From assembly GCA_964495885.1 (NCBI GenBank), contig CAZBWO010000003.1:124001-188000 (forward strand): a stretch of DNA of 64,000 nucleotides, given 5' to 3'. Shown here piece after piece: positions 61,696-64,000 of this stretch. The notes beneath the pieces are model-generated. The model was not told the DNA's origin. It searched no databases and worked only from the letters and a program-made list of their open reading frames with translations. A program made the translations under genes and the position numbers. The stretch comes from PALG01 sp964495885. Lineage in GTDB: Bacteria; Bacteroidota; Bacteroidia; Flavobacteriales; Flavobacteriaceae. How positions within the stretch are numbered: the first letter of the stretch is position 1; each line of letters opens with the position of its first letter.

Positions 61696-63522
61696 ATGTC
61701 AGCACACGCACACGACTTAGCTGTAGATCACCACGACGATCACGGACATCATCACAAGGAAACATTCATTACTAAATATATATTTAGTCAGGATCATAAA
61801 ATGATTTCCAAGCAATACCTTATTACAGGATTGATTATGGGAATTATTGGTATCGCCATGTCCTTGCTGTTTAGAATGCAATTGGCTTGGCCAGACCATC
61901 AATTTACAGCCTATGAAATTTTCCTAGGTAAATGGGGAACAGATGGCGTAATGGATCCAAGTATGTATTTGGCTCTTGTTACCATACACGGTACCATCAT
62001 GGTGTTTTTTGTACTTACCGCTGGCTTGAGTGGAACCTTTAGTAACTTGCTTATTCCATTGCAGTGTGGTGCTAGGGATATGGCTTCAGGCTTCTTGAAT
62101 ATGGTATCCTACTGGTTGTTTTTCCTATCTAGTGTAATCATGGTTTGCTCTTTGTTTGTAGAGGCGGGTCCCGCTTCCGCAGGATGGACGATTTATCCTC
62201 CATTGAGTGCACTTCCGCAGGCCATTCCAGGGTCTGGAGCAGGGATGACACTTTGGTTGGTATCTATGGCCATCTTTATTGCTTCGTCTTTATTGGGGTC
62301 GCTTAACTACATTGTTACCGTATTGAATTTACGCACCAAGGGAATGTCCATGACCCGTTTGCCATTAACTATTTGGGCGTTCTTTATTACCGCTGTAATT
62401 GGGGTGGTATCTTTCCCAGTATTATTGTCTGCTGCATTATTGCTTATCATGGACCGAAGTTTCGGAACTTCGTTTTTCCTATCGGATATTTATATTGCAG
62501 GGGAAGTACTGCACAATCAAGGGGGATCTCCCGTACTCTATGAACACCTATTTTGGTTCTTGGGTCACCCTGAAGTATATATCGTATTACTTCCGGCATT
62601 AGGGATTACTTCAGAAATTATAGCCACTAACTCCCGAAAACCAATCTTTGGGTATCGAGCGATGGTTGCTTCCATTTTGGCAATTGCATTCCTATCTACC
62701 ATCGTGTGGGGTCACCACATGTTTGTATCAGGGATGAATCCATTTTTGGGATCGGTATTTACATTTACCACATTATTGATTGCAATTCCTTCCGCAGTAA
62801 AAGCGTTCAACTACATTACTACACTTTGGAAAGGAAACCTGCAATTTAATCCTGCTATGCTATTTTCCATTGGGCTGGTTTCTACCTTTATCACTGGTGG
62901 ACTTACAGGTATTATCCTTGGGGATAGCGCCCTAGATATTAACGTACACGACACGTACTTTGTAGTAGCTCACTTCCACTTAGTTATGGGTATTTCTGCC
63001 TTGTATGGTTTATTTGCTGGAGTGTACCACTGGTTCCCTAAAATGTTTGAAGGAAAACTTATGAATAAAAACTTGGGGTATGTGCATTTCTGGGTAACGG
63101 CAATAGGTGCTTACGGGGTGTTCTTCCCTATGCACTTTATTGGAATGGCAGGATTGCCAAGACGTTATTATACCAATACCGCCTTCCCATATTTTGATGA
63201 CTTGGCAGACGTAAATGTGGTTATTACCATTTTTGCTTTCATTGCTGCTGCTGCTCAAATTGTATTCCTATTCAACTTTGTGTATTCTATTTTCTACGGA
63301 AAGAAAGGGCCTAAGAATCCATGGAAATCCAATACGTTGGAATGGACTGCTGAAGTAAAGCATATCCACGGAAACTGGGATGGCCCAATTCCACATGTGT
63401 ACCGTTGGGCGTATGATTATAGCAAGCTGAACAAAGAAGGAACAGACTATGTAGTTCCTGGGCAGGATTATGCTCCGCAAACTTTACCCCTTCAGGATAA
63501 TGAAGAGGAAATGAATCATTAA
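61696..63522 (+). CDS. coxA: Cytochrome c oxidase subunit I
   Basis: 608 residues, the A-type haem-copper oxidase subunit. Motifs: haem a His in IHGTIMVFFVLTAGLSG (about 98-114), HPEVYIVLLPALG (CuB ligand His-Glu-Val-Tyr, about 292-304), WGHHMF (CuB His pair, about 338-343), and DTYFVVAHFHLVMG (haem ligands, about 420-433). An extended His-rich N-terminus (DHHDDHGHHHKE) precedes TM1. It reduces oxygen and pumps protons. Subunit III is not in the window; transcription ends at the following hairpin. Confidence 0.98.
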   Translation: MSAHAHDLAVDHHDDHGHHHKETFITKYIFSQDHKMISKQYLITGLIMGIIGIAMSLLFRMQLAWPDHQFTAYEIFLGKWGTDGVMDPSMYLALVTIHGTIMVFFVLTAGLSGTFSNLLIPLQCGARDMASGFLNMVSYWLFFLSSVIMVCSLFVEAGPASAGWTIYPPLSALPQAIPGSGAGMTLWLVSMAIFIASSLLGSLNYIVTVLNLRTKGMSMTRLPLTIWAFFITAVIGVVSFPVLLSAALLLIMDRSFGTSFFLSDIYIAGEVLHNQGGSPVLYEHLFWFLGHPEVYIVLLPALGITSEIIATNSRKPIFGYRAMVASILAIAFLSTIVWGHHMFVSGMNPFLGSVFTFTTLLIAIPSAVKAFNYITTLWKGNLQFNPAMLFSIGLVSTFITGGLTGIILGDSALDINVHDTYFVVAHFHLVMGISALYGLFAGVYHWFPKMFEGKLMNKNLGYVHFWVTAIGAYGVFFPMHFIGMAGLPRRYYTNTAFPYFDDLADVNVVITIFAFIAAAAQIVFLFNFVYSIFYGKKGPKNPWKSNTLEWTAEVKHIHGNWDGPIPHVYRWAYDYSKLNKEGTDYVVPGQDYAPQTLPLQDNEEEMNH

Positions 63523-63546
63523 CTATTCCTGTTATAAAAGCATTAT

Positions 63547-63577
63547 AAAAACCCTTCCCATCCCGGAAGGGTTTTTT
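63547..63577 (+). terminator. Terminator of the act-cox operon
   Basis: AACCCTTCC-CATCCC-GGAAGGGTT stem-loop (63550-63573) followed by T-run. Confidence 0.92.
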
Positions 63578-63579
63578 AG

Positions 63580-63587
63580 TATCTTTG
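63580..63587 (+). promoter_or_regulatory. -7 promoter box of the MATE transporter gene
   Basis: TATCTTTG matches the TAnnTTTG consensus exactly, 25 bp before the ATG at 63613 and directly after the operon terminator. Confidence 0.7.
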
Positions 63588-63612
63588 GCTGACTTATTTT
63601 CAACCAACCAAC

Positions 63613-64000
63613 ATGTCATTAATTAAAAAGCTCTGGGTTCATTTCCCCAAAGCAATAGCCGGCAAGGAACAGGAATTTACTTCTGGGAGAATTCGTAAGG
63701 CGATTTTTATGCTATCGGTTCCTATGGTTTTGGAAATGATGATGGAGTCTATCTTTTTTTTGGTAGATGCCTATTATGTTTCCAGTCTGGGACCCAATGC
63801 AATTGCAACTGTAGGTCTTACGGAATCTGTTTTAACGTTGGTCTATGCAATTGCCATTGGTTTAAGCATGGGAGTTACTGCGATTGTTGCAAGGCGAATT
63901 GGTGAAAAGAATATTTTGGGTGCTTCCCAAACAGCGGTACAAGCTATTTTATTGGGGGTTGCGGTATCACTTTTGGTGACAATCGTAGGAATATTATTTC
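63613..64000 (+). CDS. MATE family efflux transporter, 3' partial
   Basis: The first 129 codons are present, and the gene runs off the right edge. MSLIKKLWVHFPKAIAGKEQEFTSGRIRKAIF is followed by the first TM helices, with the MATE signature LSVPMVLEMMMESIFFLVDAYYVSSLGPNAIATVGL (about 37-72) and SMGVTAIVARRIGEKN (about 90-105). It exports drugs or metabolites using a cation gradient. The substrate cannot be told from this part. Confidence 0.93.
   Translation, partial: MSLIKKLWVHFPKAIAGKEQEFTSGRIRKAIFMLSVPMVLEMMMESIFFLVDAYYVSSLGPNAIATVGLTESVLTLVYAIAIGLSMGVTAIVARRIGEKNILGASQTAVQAILLGVAVSLLVTIVGILF

Overview
The window comes from a member of the Bacteroidota, most likely a marine-type Flavobacteriaceae. 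Evidence: two proteins with type IX secretion C-terminal sorting domains, an alternative complex III (act) operon feeding a cytochrome c oxidase, -7 promoter boxes of the TAnnTTTG type, few Shine-Dalgarno sequences, and typical flavobacterial families (TPR sensor kinases, LemA/DUF2207, YtxH/holin/DUF6327). No rRNA, tRNA or CRISPR array was recognised.

1-14.8 kb is a defence island on the + strand built on a type I restriction-modification system (hsdM, hsdS, hsdR). Between hsdM and hsdS sits a two-gene Kiwa-like pair (kwaA, kwaB). Between hsdS and hsdR lie a PGN_0703-type putative nuclease, a phospholipase-D-fold protein, a 35-codon ORF and a 1480-residue GHKL-ATPase/DUF3883 protein. Most junctions overlap or are very short. 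The RM genes are visibly richer in G+C than the cargo.

14.8-19.8 kb is a tightly packed five-gene minus-strand operon that I cannot assign to any named system: a secreted retropepsin-like protease, a four-TM protein with a cysteine-bearing periplasmic domain, a cytosolic P-loop GTPase, a membrane LysM protein and a zinc-ribbon membrane protein. Together they look like an envelope-spanning GTPase complex. Its promoter carries an inverted repeat, CTTACGG-N4-CCGTAAG, centred about 29 bp upstream of the -7 box. The same arrangement occurs at three more promoters in the window: a secreted protein at 20.6 kb, a thermonuclease at 25.3 kb and a small secreted protein at 25.9 kb. An orphan-looking small lipoprotein / TPR histidine kinase / LuxR-type response regulator operon lies between them (21.7-24.3 kb) and is the obvious candidate controller. 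This operon-plus-regulon is the best candidate here for an undescribed system.

20.6-29.5 kb is accessory DNA: REP-like palindromes around a DUF559 endonuclease gene, an AbiE-type toxin-antitoxin pair with a symmetrical four-half-site operator, a DUF2188 gene, and several dispersed and heptameric repeats. 29.5-39.7 kb holds secreted and envelope proteases (a reprolysin-like T9SS metalloprotease, an S8 lipoprotein, a TPR-CHAT protein) with an ECF sigma / membrane anti-sigma-like pair. 39.7-46.6 kb holds envelope and stress genes (lemA, DUF2207, mscS, dps, usp). 46.7-51.2 kb is rimP-nusA-infB with a terminator-like leader hairpin. 51.8-63.5 kb is the actABCDEF-coxBA respiratory operon, in which ActC has an unusual helix-hairpin-helix tail. 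A MATE transporter gene runs off the right edge, and hsdM runs off the left edge.
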